Below the pieces are notes generated by a model. It saw only the letters and a list, made by a program, of their open reading frames with translations. It had not been told where the DNA came from and searched no databases. From positions 248,001 to 312,000 of the forward strand of contig JAKVCX010000004.1 in the NCBI GenBank assembly GCA_022448525.1: 64,000 bases of DNA. Direction: 5' to 3'. Shown here one piece after another: positions 26,625 to 36,717 of this stretch (position 1 is its first letter; each line of letters opens with the position of its first letter). This DNA comes from Tenacibaculum sp. (GTDB lineage Bacteria > Bacteroidota > Bacteroidia > Flavobacteriales > Flavobacteriaceae). Position numbers and translations under genes: made by a program.

Positions 26625-27368
26625 ATGAAAAACCTTCGATTACTTTTATTAGAAGATTTAGATGAAGAAGCAAAAGAAATCGTTTCATTTCTTGAAGAAA
26701 ATGAATATGAGGTAATTAGAGTTCGTAATATCAGTGAGGCTGAAAAAGAAATCAAGAATAGATTTTTTGATTTGGTAATTCTTGATATTATGATTGATGG
26801 GAAACCAGAGGGAATTACTTTCGCTCAAAGAATAAACAAAGAAGGAGTTGATGTGCCTTTTTTATTCCTTACAAGTATGCAAAGTCGTGCGATTTTCGAT
26901 GAAGCAAAATTGACGAATCCACTTGTATATCTTTTAAAACCATTCAATAAATTAGAGTTATTATATACTTTAGAATTAGCTATTGAATCATGTTATGATC
27001 AAAGTAATAGTATTAGTTTTGATGATGACAACGCTGTCTTAAGTCCAAAGTTCTTATTTATTAAACACAAAAGGAGTGTTGTTAAAGTTGATGTTGATTC
27101 TATCGACTATGTTGATGTAAAAGAAAAATACTGCAACTTACAATGTGGAGAAAGTAGATATTTAGTGAAATTGTCTCTAGTAAAGTTGAAAGAAATGCTT
27201 AATAATGATAATTTCAGGCAAGTACACAGAAATTATTTGGTGAATATGAAAAGTATCAAAGAGATTTATCTTGAAGATAATTTGATTATTTTAAATAATT
27301 TAGAGAAGATTCCTTTTAGTGAGAGATACAAGCACGCATTTGTTAGAGATAATACTATTTTTAGATAA
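26625..27368 (+). CDS. LytTR-type response regulator
   Basis: A 247-residue regulator. The receiver domain (residues 1-120) has acidic pocket L-L-E-D, phospho-acceptor D54 (V-I-L-D-I-M), T in FLTSM and K in LLKPF. The C-terminal LytTR DNA-binding domain (about 145-245) has I-D-Y-V-D-V-K-E-K-Y-C and the typical F-R-Q-V-H-R-N-Y-L-V-N sequence. It is the cognate partner of the upstream TPR kinase. Its targets may include the two flanking small-protein genes, but I see no obvious paired LytTR site. Confidence 0.92.
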   Translation: MKNLRLLLLEDLDEEAKEIVSFLEENEYEVIRVRNISEAEKEIKNRFFDLVILDIMIDGKPEGITFAQRINKEGVDVPFLFLTSMQSRAIFDEAKLTNPLVYLLKPFNKLELLYTLELAIESCYDQSNSISFDDDNAVLSPKFLFIKHKRSVVKVDVDSIDYVDVKEKYCNLQCGESRYLVKLSLVKLKEMLNNDNFRQVHRNYLVNMKSIKEIYLEDNLIILNNLEKIPFSERYKHAFVRDNTIFR

Positions 27369-27408
27369 AAAAGGTAGCACTCATTATTGCTAAATCGTAC
27401 TACCTTTA
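27369..27408. terminator. weak hairpin between convergent genes
   Basis: AAAGGTAG near 27370-27377 pairs with CTACCTTT near 27400-27407 across a long loop. The T-run is poor. It lies between the response regulator (+) and a convergent small gene (-). Confidence 0.3.
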
Positions 27409-27441
27409 TCGCTATAATCCCCTAAAGCTATTGTTTTATCT

Positions 27442-27846
27442 TTATTGTTCTGATGTTACAGGAACATCATTAATTCTTTGATTTCCATACGTAAATCCAC
27501 CTCTTCCGTTCCATTCATTATTAATATCCATGTATGCAGTAAATTTTTGTAAGTAGCTACCAATTGCTGGTGGTGGAACAGATACTACATACTCGCCAGA
27601 TAAATTAACAATCTTTGTTACTTCACCATATCCAGTAGATCTAACATTTCCTGTGACTCTCACTTCAATTGAAGGTCTATCAATCGCTTGAGTAATTTCT
27701 ACCATTCCGCTTACCGTTCCAGATGCAGCATTTACTACTAATGAAAAATGAGCAATTGGTGCACCAGGCATTCCAACGTTTCCGATAGTTCCTTTTGTTA
27801 AATATGCAGAGTCAATTAATGTTTTTGGTTCTTTTAAAGTAGCCAT
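27442..27846 (-). CDS. small beta-rich protein, possibly DUF1842
   Basis: A 134-residue protein without signal peptide or membrane helix. The pattern G-M-P-G-A-P-I-A-H-F-S-L-V-V-N, S-G-T-V-S-G-M-V-E-I-T-Q-A and a C-terminal beta segment recalls DUF1842, a small family of unknown function; this is pattern memory, not a search. It converges on the LytTR regulator and is divergent from guaB across 223 bases. Its size and lack of export signal resemble the small protein on the other side of the kinase pair. Confidence 0.5.
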   Translation of the reverse strand: MATLKEPKTLIDSAYLTKGTIGNVGMPGAPIAHFSLVVNAASGTVSGMVEITQAIDRPSIEVRVTGNVRSTGYGEVTKIVNLSGEYVVSVPPPAIGSYLQKFTAYMDINNEWNGRGGFTYGNQRINDVPVTSEQ

Positions 27847-28024
27847 AATAGTTTGGTTTTAAGAATTAATGTAAAATTCGGGTTCGTAATTTTATATCAA
27901 ATATATTTTAAGAATCAAGCATTTATGAAAATAATTCCTTAAACGTATTAATATTGACCATAAGCGTTTACGTACAGAAAAGGCTCTTAACAATTATATA
28001 AACTTATATTTCCGATAAAAGCAG

Positions 28025-28032
28025 TATATTTG
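28025..28032 (+). promoter_or_regulatory. -7 box of guaB
   Basis: TATATTTG matches TAnnTTTG. It lies 37 bases before the ATG at 28070 and excludes most of the in-frame extension that begins at 28034. Confidence 0.55.
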
Positions 28033-28069
28033 CATGCAATTAATTAAGAAACCTAATATTGATTGCAAT

Positions 28070-29545
28070 ATGAACGCCCACGCATCTAAATTTGTAGGAG
28101 AAGGACTAACATACGATGATGTTCTTTTAGTACCAGCCTATTCAGAAGTACTTCCAAGAGAAGTAAGTATTCAAACAAAATTTACTAGAAATATCACTAT
28201 TAATGTTCCTATTGTGTCAGCAGCAATGGATACAGTAACCGAAAGTGCCATGGCAATTGCTATCGCTCGTGAGGGAGGAATAGGTGTGCTACATAAAAAT
28301 ATGACCATTGAGCAGCAAGCTCATGAAGTTAGAAAGGTAAAGAGAGCAGAAAGTGGAATGATTATCGACCCAATTACTTTGCCTTTAGATGCTGTTGTTT
28401 TAGATGCTAAAAAAGCAATGAAAGAACATAAAATTGGTGGAATTCCTGTTGTAGATGATGAGAAGAAATTAGTAGGAATTGTGACTAATAGAGATTTACG
28501 TTTTGAAAAAGAAAACGAGCGTCCTATAACTGAAGTAATGACTTCTGAAAACTTAATTACTGTTGCAGAAGGAACTTCTTTACAACAAGCAGAAATTATC
28601 CTTCAAAGTAATAAAATTGAAAAATTACCAGTTGTAAACGATGATTATAAATTAGTTGGGTTAATTACTTTTAGAGATATTACCAAAACTACACAGAAAC
28701 CAATTGCAAATAAAGATAGTTTAGGAAGGTTAAGAGTTGCTGCTGCTTTAGGTGTAACTTTTGATGCTGTTGAGCGTGCAGAAGCTTTGGTGAATGCTGG
28801 AGTTGATGCTGTTATTATTGACACAGCGCACGGTCATACTCAAGGTGTAGTTACGGTTTTAAAAAGCGTAAAACAGAAGTTTCCAAATTTAGATGTTGTA
28901 GTAGGAAATATCGCAACTCCAGAAGCTGCCAAATATTTAGTAGAAGCAGGTGCAGATGCTGTAAAAGTTGGAATTGGTCCAGGTTCTATTTGTACGACTA
29001 GAGTTGTAGCAGGTGTTGGTTTTCCTCAGTTTTCTGCAGTTTTAGAAGTGGCTGCAGCAATTAAAGGAAGTGGAGTTCCAGTAATCGCTGATGGTGGAAT
29101 CCGTTATACGGGAGATATTCCTAAAGCAATCGCTGCTGGTGCAGATTGTGTTATGTTAGGTTCGTTATTAGCAGGTACAAAAGAAAGTCCGGGAGAAACA
29201 ATTATTTACGAAGGAAGAAAGTTCAAATCATATCGTGGAATGGGATCTGTAGAGGCAATGAAAAAAGGTTCGAAAGATCGTTATTTCCAGGATGTTGAAG
29301 ATGACATCAAAAAATTAGTTCCTGAAGGAATCGTAGGTCGTGTGCCTTACAAAGGAGAATTATTTGAAAGTATTCACCAATTTGTAGGTGGTTTAAGAGC
29401 TGGAATGGGATATTGTGGAGCAAAAGATGTAGAAACATTGAAAGCTACTGGGAAATTTGTACGAATTACAGCAAGTGGAATTAACGAGAGTCATCCACAT
29501 GACGTTGCGATTACTAAAGAAGCTCCTAATTATAGTAGAAGATAA
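28070..29545 (+). CDS. guaB: inosine-5'-monophosphate dehydrogenase
   Basis: A 491-residue IMP dehydrogenase (IMP + NAD+ to XMP), the committed step of GMP synthesis. The TIM-barrel is interrupted by two CBS domains (about residues 95-210). The catalytic loop is G-I-G-P-G-S-I-C308-T-T, and the flap has the conserved Y-R-G-M-G-S region with the Arg-Tyr pair. I start at the ATG 28070, giving the typical N-terminus before G-L-T-Y-D-D-V-L-L. It is monocistronic, with its own -7 box and a strong terminator. Confidence 0.97.
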   Translation: MNAHASKFVGEGLTYDDVLLVPAYSEVLPREVSIQTKFTRNITINVPIVSAAMDTVTESAMAIAIAREGGIGVLHKNMTIEQQAHEVRKVKRAESGMIIDPITLPLDAVVLDAKKAMKEHKIGGIPVVDDEKKLVGIVTNRDLRFEKENERPITEVMTSENLITVAEGTSLQQAEIILQSNKIEKLPVVNDDYKLVGLITFRDITKTTQKPIANKDSLGRLRVAAALGVTFDAVERAEALVNAGVDAVIIDTAHGHTQGVVTVLKSVKQKFPNLDVVVGNIATPEAAKYLVEAGADAVKVGIGPGSICTTRVVAGVGFPQFSAVLEVAAAIKGSGVPVIADGGIRYTGDIPKAIAAGADCVMLGSLLAGTKESPGETIIYEGRKFKSYRGMGSVEAMKKGSKDRYFQDVEDDIKKLVPEGIVGRVPYKGELFESIHQFVGGLRAGMGYCGAKDVETLKATGKFVRITASGINESHPHDVAITKEAPNYSRR

Positions 29546-29570
29546 TTTTAGAACATTTAATCAATAATAT

Positions 29571-29606
29571 AACTCCATTAATAGCAATATTAATGGAGTT
29601 TTTATT
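29571..29606 (+). terminator. intrinsic terminator of guaB
   Basis: A 13-bp perfect stem AACTCCATTAATA (29571-29583) / TATTAATGGAGTT (29588-29600) with GCAA loop and T-run. Confidence 0.93.
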
Positions 29607-29871
29607 TTAGGGATTTTCGATACACTTTTTAAAAAAAAGCAACGTCTTAATCATGAATTTTACTCCATCAATGTAGAATATTAAACGTTGATAGTGAAAA
29701 TGTTTTTTATAGTTTTTGGCAAGTATTACTGAGTTTTAACCTAAGAATTCCTGAAAATCGATCTTTTTTCTTCAAAATATTGATGTTCTGTTAATAACTA
29801 TATGAATAGAGTTTTTTATTTTTTCTGGGTAAATCTTATTTTAGCGAGCACTTCATTATTTACTGACTTTT
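29607..29871. other. non-coding gap between guaB terminator and parE
   Basis: 265 bases of AT-rich DNA with no supported ORF or RNA gene. A degenerate -7 box (TTATTTTAGC near 29838-29846) may serve parE. Apart from the terminator before it, nothing else is recognisable. Confidence 0.4.
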
Positions 29872-31731
29872 ATGACGCAAGAAACAAAATATACCGAAGA
29901 TAATATACGATCACTCGACTGGAAGGAGCATATCCGTATGCGACCGGGGATGTATATCGGTAAATTGGGAGATGGTTCATCACCTGACGATGGTATTTAC
30001 ATTCTAGTAAAAGAGGTACTTGATAACTCAATTGATGAGTTTGTTATGGGTACCGGTAAGACCATTGAAGTTTCTATTCAAGGGAATAAAGTAATTGTAC
30101 GAGATTACGGACGTGGTATTCCTTTAGGAAAAGTAGTAGATGTGGTTTCAAAAATGAATACGGGAGGTAAATATGATTCCCGAGCTTTTAAGAAATCTGT
30201 TGGATTGAATGGAGTTGGTACTAAGGCAGTAAATGCACTTTCAACATATTTTAGAGTTGAAAGTACACGTGACGGAAAATCAGCTTCTGCTGAGTTCGAA
30301 AAAGGAAATCTTACGAGTCAAGAAACTTTAGACGAAACAACTAGAAGAAGAGGAACAAAGGTAACATTCATTGCTGATGATGTAATTTTCAAAAACTATA
30401 AGTATCGCCCAGAATATGTAATTCGTCTTCTTAAGAATTACGTATACCTGAATCCTGGTTTAACAATTGTATTTAATGGAGAAAAGTACTACTCAGAGAA
30501 TGGTTTAAAAGATTTATTGGAAGACAACAACAATCAGGAAGATATGTTGTATCCAATCATTCATTTAAAAGGAGATGATATTGAAGTAGCTATGACACAT
30601 AGTAAAACTCAATATTCTGAAGAATATCACTCTTTTGTGAATGGTCAAAATACTACTCAAGGAGGAACGCATCAAGCTGCCTTTAGAGAAGCTGTTGTAA
30701 AAACGATTCGTGAGTTTTATGGAAAGAATTTTGATGCATCTGATGTTCGTAAATCGATAATTGCTGCTATTTCCATAAAAGTAATGGAACCTGTTTTTGA
30801 AAGTCAAACTAAAACGAAACTAGGTTCTACTGAAATGGGAGGTGATTTGCCAACAGTTAGAACGTATATTAATGATTTTATTAAAACTAAACTCGATAAT
30901 TTTTTACATAAGAATCAAGTTATCGCCGAAACTCTTCAAAAGAAGATTTTACAGGCAGAGAAAGAACGTAAGGAATTATCTGGTATTCGTAAACTGGCTA
31001 GAGATAGAGCTAAGAAAGCAAGTTTGCATAATAAGAAACTGAGAGATTGTAGAATTCATTTTGGTGATACTAAGAAGGAAGATTATTTAAATACAACTTT
31101 ATTTATTACGGAGGGAGATTCAGCATCTGGATCTATTACAAAATCAAGAAATGTAAATACCCAAGCGGTTTTTAGTTTGAAAGGAAAACCTTTAAACTCA
31201 TACGGATTAACAAAAAAAATCGTGTATGAGAATGAAGAGTTTAATTTATTACAAGCTGCGTTAAATATTGAAGATGGGTTAGAAGGTTTACGATATAACA
31301 ATATTGTAATCGCTACCGATGCCGATGTCGATGGAATGCACATTCGCTTGCTTCTAATCACGTTTTTCTTACAATTCTTTCCTGAAGTAATTAAAGAAGG
31401 ACATTTATATATTTTAGAAACTCCATTATTTAGAGTTCGAAATAAAAAGGAAACTCATTACTGTTATTCTGAAACTGAAAAACAGGAAGCGATAAAAAAA
31501 TTAAGAGGTAAGCCTGAAATTACACGATTTAAAGGATTGGGTGAGATTTCTCCAAACGAATTCGTTCACTTTATTGGGGAAGATATGCGTTTGGATCCAG
31601 TTATGTTAGATAAGGAAATGTCTATTGAACAGATGTTACAGTTTTACATGGGGAAAAACACACCAGATCGTCAAAAATTTATTATCCAAAATTTAAAAGT
31701 AGAACAGGATTTAGTGAATACTGAAGAGTAG
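29872..31731 (+). CDS. parE: DNA topoisomerase IV subunit B
   Basis: A 619-residue ATPase subunit of a type IIA topoisomerase, which decatenates chromosomes with ParC. The GHKL ATPase region contains [14 protein letters not shown] and [11 protein letters not shown]. The TOPRIM domain has the E-G-D-S-A-S-G-S loop and D-A-D-V-D-G-M-H metal site. The C-terminus includes F-K-G-L-G-E-I. The short length and close pairing with a GyrA/ParC-type gene mark it as the topoisomerase IV rather than gyrase subunit of flavobacteria. Confidence 0.93.
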   Translation: MTQETKYTEDNIRSLDWKEHIRMRPGMYIGKLGDGSSPDDGIYILVKEVLDNSIDEFVMGTGKTIEVSIQGNKVIVRDYGRGIPLGKVVDVVSKMNTGGKYDSRAFKKSVGLNGVGTKAVNALSTYFRVESTRDGKSASAEFEKGNLTSQETLDETTRRRGTKVTFIADDVIFKNYKYRPEYVIRLLKNYVYLNPGLTIVFNGEKYYSENGLKDLLEDNNNQEDMLYPIIHLKGDDIEVAMTHSKTQYSEEYHSFVNGQNTTQGGTHQAAFREAVVKTIREFYGKNFDASDVRKSIIAAISIKVMEPVFESQTKTKLGSTEMGGDLPTVRTYINDFIKTKLDNFLHKNQVIAETLQKKILQAEKERKELSGIRKLARDRAKKASLHNKKLRDCRIHFGDTKKEDYLNTTLFITEGDSASGSITKSRNVNTQAVFSLKGKPLNSYGLTKKIVYENEEFNLLQAALNIEDGLEGLRYNNIVIATDADVDGMHIRLLLITFFLQFFPEVIKEGHLYILETPLFRVRNKKETHYCYSETEKQEAIKKLRGKPEITRFKGLGEISPNEFVHFIGEDMRLDPVMLDKEMSIEQMLQFYMGKNTPDRQKFIIQNLKVEQDLVNTEE

Positions 31732-31868
31732 TTATGAAAAAGGATTAAGATAAGTTTAATTAGGTACTTGATAATTGAATCTATTTTAAATTATTTCCTT
31801 ATTGTAATATATAATTCCATTTAGTAATTTCAAAAAACAAACTCAAAGCGGTTAAACGTTTATAATAC

Positions 31869-34547
31869 ATGAGCGAAGAAAATAATAATTACGAACACGA
31901 AGAAGAATTAACAAACAAAAATCAAACTGATAATACAGAGTCCATAACTAAGGTTACTGGAATGTATAAAGATTGGTTTTTAGATTATGCTTCTTATGTA
32001 ATTTTAGAACGTGCTGTACCTTCTATTGAAGATGGTTTTAAACCTGTACAAAGAAGGATTATGCATTCCATGAAGGATTTAGATGACGGTCGTTATAACA
32101 AAGTAGCGAATATTGTCGGTCATACGATGCAGTACCACCCTCACGGTGATGCTTCTATCGCAGATGCTATGGTTCAAATGGGACAAAAAGAGTTGTTAAT
32201 TGATATGCAGGGAAACTGGGGAAATATCTTAACAGGAGATAGAGCCGCAGCCTCACGTTACATAGAAGCACGTTTGTCTAAATTCGCTTTAGATGTTGTT
32301 TTCAATGCAAAAACAACAGAATGGCAGCTATCTTATGATGGAAGAAAAAATGAACCTGTAAATCTACCAGTGAAGTTTCCATTGCTTTTAGCACAAGGGG
32401 CAGAAGGAATTGCAGTTGGTTTGTCTACAAAAATTTTACCACATAATTTTAATGAATTAATTGATGCCTCTATCAAATATTTAAAAGGTCGCAGTTTCAC
32501 GCTAGTTCCAGATTTTTTAACTGGTGGAATTGCAGATGTTTCAAATTATAATGATGGTAAAAGAGGAGGGAAGGTTCGTGTAAGAGCAAAAATTTCTCAA
32601 TTAGACAAAAAGACGTTAGTAATTACAGAAGTTCCTTTCGGAACAACAACTTCTTCTTTAATAGATAGTATCTTAAAAGCTAATGATAAAGGTAAAATCA
32701 AAATTAAAAAGATTGAAGACAATACGGCTGCGAACGTAGAAATTTTAGTTCATTTACCACCAAATGTATCACCAGATAAAACAATAGACGCATTATACGC
32801 TTTTACAAGTTGTGAAAGTTCAATCTCTCCATTGTCGTGTATTATTGAAGATAATAAACCAATTTTTATTGGAGTTTCAGAAGTTCTTAAAAAATCTACT
32901 GATTTTACGGTTGAACTACTAAAACGTGAGTTAGAAATTCAGTTAAATGAATTAGAAGAACAATGGCATTTTTCATCGTTAGAGCGAATTTTTATCGAAA
33001 ATAGAATTTATCGTGATATTGAGGAACAAGAAACATGGGAAGGTGTAATTGAAGCTATCGATTTAGGTTTAAAACCTCATACAGCCCATTTAAAAAGAGC
33101 CGTTACAGAGGAAGATATCGTAAAGCTAACGGAAATTAGAATTAAAAAGATTTCTAAGTTTGATATTGATAAAGCGAAACAATTCATTGAAAGTTTAGAA
33201 GAGAAAATAGCTGAAGTAAAACATCATTTAGATAATCTTATTGATTTTACCATCGACTATTTCAAAGAATTAAAAGCTAAGTACGGAAAAGGAAAAGAGC
33301 GTAAAACTGAAATCAGAATTTTTGATGATATCGTTGCAACCAAAGTGGTAATGCGAAATTCAAAACTTTATGTAAACAGGGAAGAAGGGTTTATAGGAAC
33401 TTCCTTACGTAAAGATGAGTTTGTAGCAGATTGTGCCGACATTGATGATATTATTGTTTTCAAAGAAGATGGTTCTATGGTCGTTACAAAAGTTGATTCG
33501 AAAACTTTTGTAGGAAAAGGAATCATCCACGTAGCTGTATTCAAGAAGAAAGATAAACGTACCGTTTATAATCTTATTTATAAGGATGGAACTCGTGGCC
33601 CTAGTTACATGAAACGTTTTAATGTAACTTCCGTAACTAGAGATAAAGAATATGATTTAACCAACGGTAGCAAAGGTTCTAAAGTGTTGTACTTTTCAGC
33701 AAATCCAAATGGTGAAGCAGAAGTAGTAACGGTATTATTAAGAGCGGTTGGAAGTATCAAGAAACTGAAATGGGATTTAGATTTTGCTGATTTAGCAATA
33801 AAAGGTAGATCTGTTCGAGGAAATTTAGTTTCGAAACATAGTATCAAGAAAATTGAGTTTAAAGAAGCTGGAGTTTCAACATTAAAACCTCGTAAAATTT
33901 GGTTTGATGATACTGTTCGTCGTTTAAATGTTGATGAGAGAGGAGAATTACTGGGTGAATTCAGGGCTGAGGATAAGATTTTAATAATAAATCAATCAGG
34001 AAAAATTAAGGCAGTTACTCCAGATTTAACAATGCATTTCGATAACGATATGATTGTTTTAGAAAAATGGAAACCGAAAAAGCCAATTTCTGCAATCTAT
34101 TATGACGGACACAAGGAACGTTATTTTGTAAAGCGATTCTTACTTGAAAATTCAGATAAGGAAGAATTGTTTATTACCGATCATGAGAAATCTCAATTAC
34201 AAATAGTTGCAACGGATTACAGACCGATGGCTGAAATCACATTCTCAAAACGTAGCTTACCAAAAATGGAAGTGAATTTTGAAGAATTCATTTCGATCAA
34301 AGGTATTAAAGCAATTGGAAATCAGCTAACACAAGCCAAAATTCGAACTGTAAATTTATTAGATCCATTACCTTTTGAGGAACCAGAAGAAAAGATTGAA
34401 GAAATTGAGGTAAATGAGGAAGAAACAATGGATTCTTCAGACGAGATAGATAAATTCAAGGAGAACAAAGCCAATAAAGCTTTGCAAGCAGCAATAAAGA
34501 AGAAAAAAGAGAATAACGACGATGATAGTCAAACAGCATTATTTTAA
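31869..34547 (+). CDS. parC: DNA topoisomerase IV subunit A
   Basis: An 892-residue breakage-rejoining subunit. The winged-helix region has V-Q-R-R-I-M-H-S and H-P-H-G-D-A-S-I. The active-site tyrosine is in R-A-A-A-S-R-Y-I-E-A-R. A coiled-coil tower is followed by a beta-pinwheel C-terminal domain and an acidic, low-complexity tail (about residues 840-892, many E, D and K). The long tail is usual for the flavobacterial form. It follows parE after 137 bases and abuts the DUF2834 gene directly (TAA then ATG). Confidence 0.93.
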   Translation: MSEENNNYEHEEELTNKNQTDNTESITKVTGMYKDWFLDYASYVILERAVPSIEDGFKPVQRRIMHSMKDLDDGRYNKVANIVGHTMQYHPHGDASIADAMVQMGQKELLIDMQGNWGNILTGDRAAASRYIEARLSKFALDVVFNAKTTEWQLSYDGRKNEPVNLPVKFPLLLAQGAEGIAVGLSTKILPHNFNELIDASIKYLKGRSFTLVPDFLTGGIADVSNYNDGKRGGKVRVRAKISQLDKKTLVITEVPFGTTTSSLIDSILKANDKGKIKIKKIEDNTAANVEILVHLPPNVSPDKTIDALYAFTSCESSISPLSCIIEDNKPIFIGVSEVLKKSTDFTVELLKRELEIQLNELEEQWHFSSLERIFIENRIYRDIEEQETWEGVIEAIDLGLKPHTAHLKRAVTEEDIVKLTEIRIKKISKFDIDKAKQFIESLEEKIAEVKHHLDNLIDFTIDYFKELKAKYGKGKERKTEIRIFDDIVATKVVMRNSKLYVNREEGFIGTSLRKDEFVADCADIDDIIVFKEDGSMVVTKVDSKTFVGKGIIHVAVFKKKDKRTVYNLIYKDGTRGPSYMKRFNVTSVTRDKEYDLTNGSKGSKVLYFSANPNGEAEVVTVLLRAVGSIKKLKWDLDFADLAIKGRSVRGNLVSKHSIKKIEFKEAGVSTLKPRKIWFDDTVRRLNVDERGELLGEFRAEDKILIINQSGKIKAVTPDLTMHFDNDMIVLEKWKPKKPISAIYYDGHKERYFVKRFLLENSDKEELFITDHEKSQLQIVATDYRPMAEITFSKRSLPKMEVNFEEFISIKGIKAIGNQLTQAKIRTVNLLDPLPFEEPEEKIEEIEVNEEETMDSSDEIDKFKENKANKALQAAIKKKKENNDDDSQTALF

Positions 34548-34883
34548 ATGAAGTTAAAGTATTTGTATTTAGCATTAGCTATTTTAGGTGTATGTTATAC
34601 TTGGTATTATAATATTCAATACTTTCAGTATGCTCAAGATCCTTCTTTTGCTAATTTTTTTGCAGATGCTAAAGTTAACTTTGCTGGAAAATCGTTAAGT
34701 GCAGATCTACTTGTAGTGGTTCTTACTTTCTTTGCTTTTTATATTCCCGATGCTATTAAGTTGAAAATAAAGTATTGGTGGATTTTAATTCCTCTTACTT
34801 TTATTATTGCGGTAGCATTTACTTTTCCGTTGTATTTGTATATACGATGTAATGCTTTAGAAAAACTGAAAACTAGTGAATGA
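34548..34883 (+). CDS. DUF2834 small membrane protein
   Basis: A 111-residue protein with three membrane helices: LYLALAILGVCYTWYYN, LLVVVLTFFAFYIPDAI and WWILIPLTFIIAVAFTFPLYLYI. The spacing and the F-x-F-Y-I-P-D-A segment fit DUF2834, of unknown function. It is translationally adjacent to parC (no gap) and overlaps the MscS gene by 8 bases, so all three probably share a transcript. Confidence 0.75.
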   Translation: MKLKYLYLALAILGVCYTWYYNIQYFQYAQDPSFANFFADAKVNFAGKSLSADLLVVVLTFFAFYIPDAIKLKIKYWWILIPLTFIIAVAFTFPLYLYIRCNALEKLKTSE

Positions 34884-35727
34884 TTCATTTCCTTACATAG
34901 TTGATTTGAAAAGTCCTACTGGAATAGTTAGTTACATCTTTTTAGTAGTACTTATATCTTGGTTAATTTCTAGAATAATACGTTACAGTATTTTATTGTT
35001 TATCAATTCAAAACAATCAGATCGTTTCGGTAGAACAAGTATTCAGTTTTTAAGAAATTCAGTCAAGTTTTTTGTTGGTTTGGTTGCATTAGTGGTGGTT
35101 GTAATGACAATTCCTTCATTACGAAGTAAAGCTACGTTAATATTTTCAGGAGCGGGAATCATTGCAGCAATTATCGGTTTCGCTGCACAAGCAGCTTTAT
35201 CCAACTTAATTGCGGGTGCGTTTATTGTAATTTTTAAACCTTTTCGTGTTGGAGATTACATTAAATTAGATGACACAAGAGTTGGTATTGTTGAAGATAT
35301 TACACTTCGCCATACAGTAATTAATAACTTTGAAAATAAGAGGTTAATTATTCCTAATTCGGTTATTAGTACAGATTCTGTTTTAAATCACACAATTCAA
35401 GATTCCAACGTTTTAAGTTTTAATAATTTTAAATTAGGTTTACGAGCTGATATTGATTTAGCTAGATCAATTATTCAAGAAGAAGCAATAAAATTACCAA
35501 TGGTAATGGATAGCGATGCTTCAACGATCGATGTTCGTGTTATTGACATTCATGAGAGTTATATTCACATGAGAGCTTATGTTTGGATGAATGAACCTTT
35601 TCAAGAATTTAGAGGGAAATGTGCGTTAAAAGAAGCAGTTCATAAACGGTTTATTAGTGAGGGTGTTGATTTACCTATTCCAATAAGTAAAATAGAAAGA
35701 ATAGAAGATAGTATTAATAATGACTAA
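34876..35727 (+). CDS. MscS-family mechanosensitive channel
   Basis: A 283-residue small-conductance mechanosensitive channel homologue that should release solutes under hypo-osmotic stress. Two or three membrane helices are followed by the pore-lining helix (A-G-I-I-A-A-I-I-G-F-A-A-Q-A-A-L-S-N-L-I-A-G) and the cytoplasmic beta domain (F-K-P-F-R-V-G-D-Y-I, then I-I-P-N-S). The start is GTG at 34876, which overlaps the preceding gene by 8 bases; no earlier ATG fits. Length is close to E. coli MscS. Confidence 0.93.
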   Translation: MNDSFPYIVDLKSPTGIVSYIFLVVLISWLISRIIRYSILLFINSKQSDRFGRTSIQFLRNSVKFFVGLVALVVVVMTIPSLRSKATLIFSGAGIIAAIIGFAAQAALSNLIAGAFIVIFKPFRVGDYIKLDDTRVGIVEDITLRHTVINNFENKRLIIPNSVISTDSVLNHTIQDSNVLSFNNFKLGLRADIDLARSIIQEEAIKLPMVMDSDASTIDVRVIDIHESYIHMRAYVWMNEPFQEFRGKCALKEAVHKRFISEGVDLPIPISKIERIEDSINND

Positions 35728-35761
35728 TTAATCAATTTACATTACAAAAACAAGAATGGTT

Positions 35762-36664
35762 TTAATCACAAGAACAATTGTTATTTGTCCAGGTAATTTT
35801 TTCACCTATTGGTTTTTTAAGTTTACTTTTCAATAAGGTTAGGTTTTCAAAATCTAGTTGATATATTTTGGAAGTTTTTTCAATATCATTTGAAACAGTG
35901 CAGAAGTATTGATTATTATAAGAATACCAATCATTTAAATATTCTTCTAATTCTTCTTCAAAAACTAATTTATTGGTTTCTAAATTATAAATAGATATTC
36001 CGCTTAAATCGGAATCCCAATTTGAGACTAAATATTTCTTGTTTTTTGTAATAAAATAAGAGCCTCCATTAAAAGTTAATACTTTTTCATCTTTATTAAT
36101 TACGATAATTTGTCCGTTGTAATCTCCAAATTTTGAGAGTATAAAAACTTGATTAGAAGGTTGTTTTTCTGGAGCCAAAACTCCATGTGCTCCTCCTACG
36201 GCTTCAATTTCATTATAATTTATTTCATTTTTAATTTGATTATTCTGAATAATTCTTATTCTACTTTTACAATTAAAATAATAGAAAGTCTTAGTTGGTT
36301 TAAATTGAATGATTTGAATAGCTAAATTATGGAAATCGTATTCCTTTATTTGAAATAATAATGTTTCATCATGCAATTTACCATTATGTATGTATCCTTT
36401 TTGACTAAATTTTATTCTGCTTTTATGCATGTAACCAACCAAACCTTTTTCAGTTTCAATAGGCCACCAATTAGAGTCTTTATTAGGGAAATAAGAAAAA
36501 TACTCGTCTTTTTTAACCACACCAAGAATTTTACTTTTACTGCTTTTATGTAATCTAATATTTACAAACCCATCAGGATCATCGATGAGACCAATATTAG
36601 ATTGCGAAAAGCTTATTAAGCATATAAAGAGTAAAAGCTGAGACAAAATAAATTTCTTATGCAT
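35762..36664 (-). CDS. secreted SH3-domain protein
   Basis: A 300-residue exported protein: signal peptide ending LISFSQ, then a bacterial SH3 domain (about residues 25-85; G-F-V-N-I-R, S-K-I-L-G-V-V-K-K, W-W-P-I, G-Y-M-H-K-S). The remaining 200 residues look like beta-propeller-type strands without a recognised family. A C-terminal C-S-C-D is odd and could bind metal or form a disulfide. It is convergent with MscS and has no terminator hairpin that I can see. Confidence 0.7.
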   Translation of the reverse strand: MHKKFILSQLLLFICLISFSQSNIGLIDDPDGFVNIRLHKSSKSKILGVVKKDEYFSYFPNKDSNWWPIETEKGLVGYMHKSRIKFSQKGYIHNGKLHDETLLFQIKEYDFHNLAIQIIQFKPTKTFYYFNCKSRIRIIQNNQIKNEINYNEIEAVGGAHGVLAPEKQPSNQVFILSKFGDYNGQIIVINKDEKVLTFNGGSYFITKNKKYLVSNWDSDLSGISIYNLETNKLVFEEELEEYLNDWYSYNNQYFCTVSNDIEKTSKIYQLDFENLTLLKSKLKKPIGEKITWTNNNCSCD

Positions 36665-36717
36665 AACTATATTTTGGAATTTAAAGTTATAATTTATTCT
36701 GATATGTCAACTAATAA

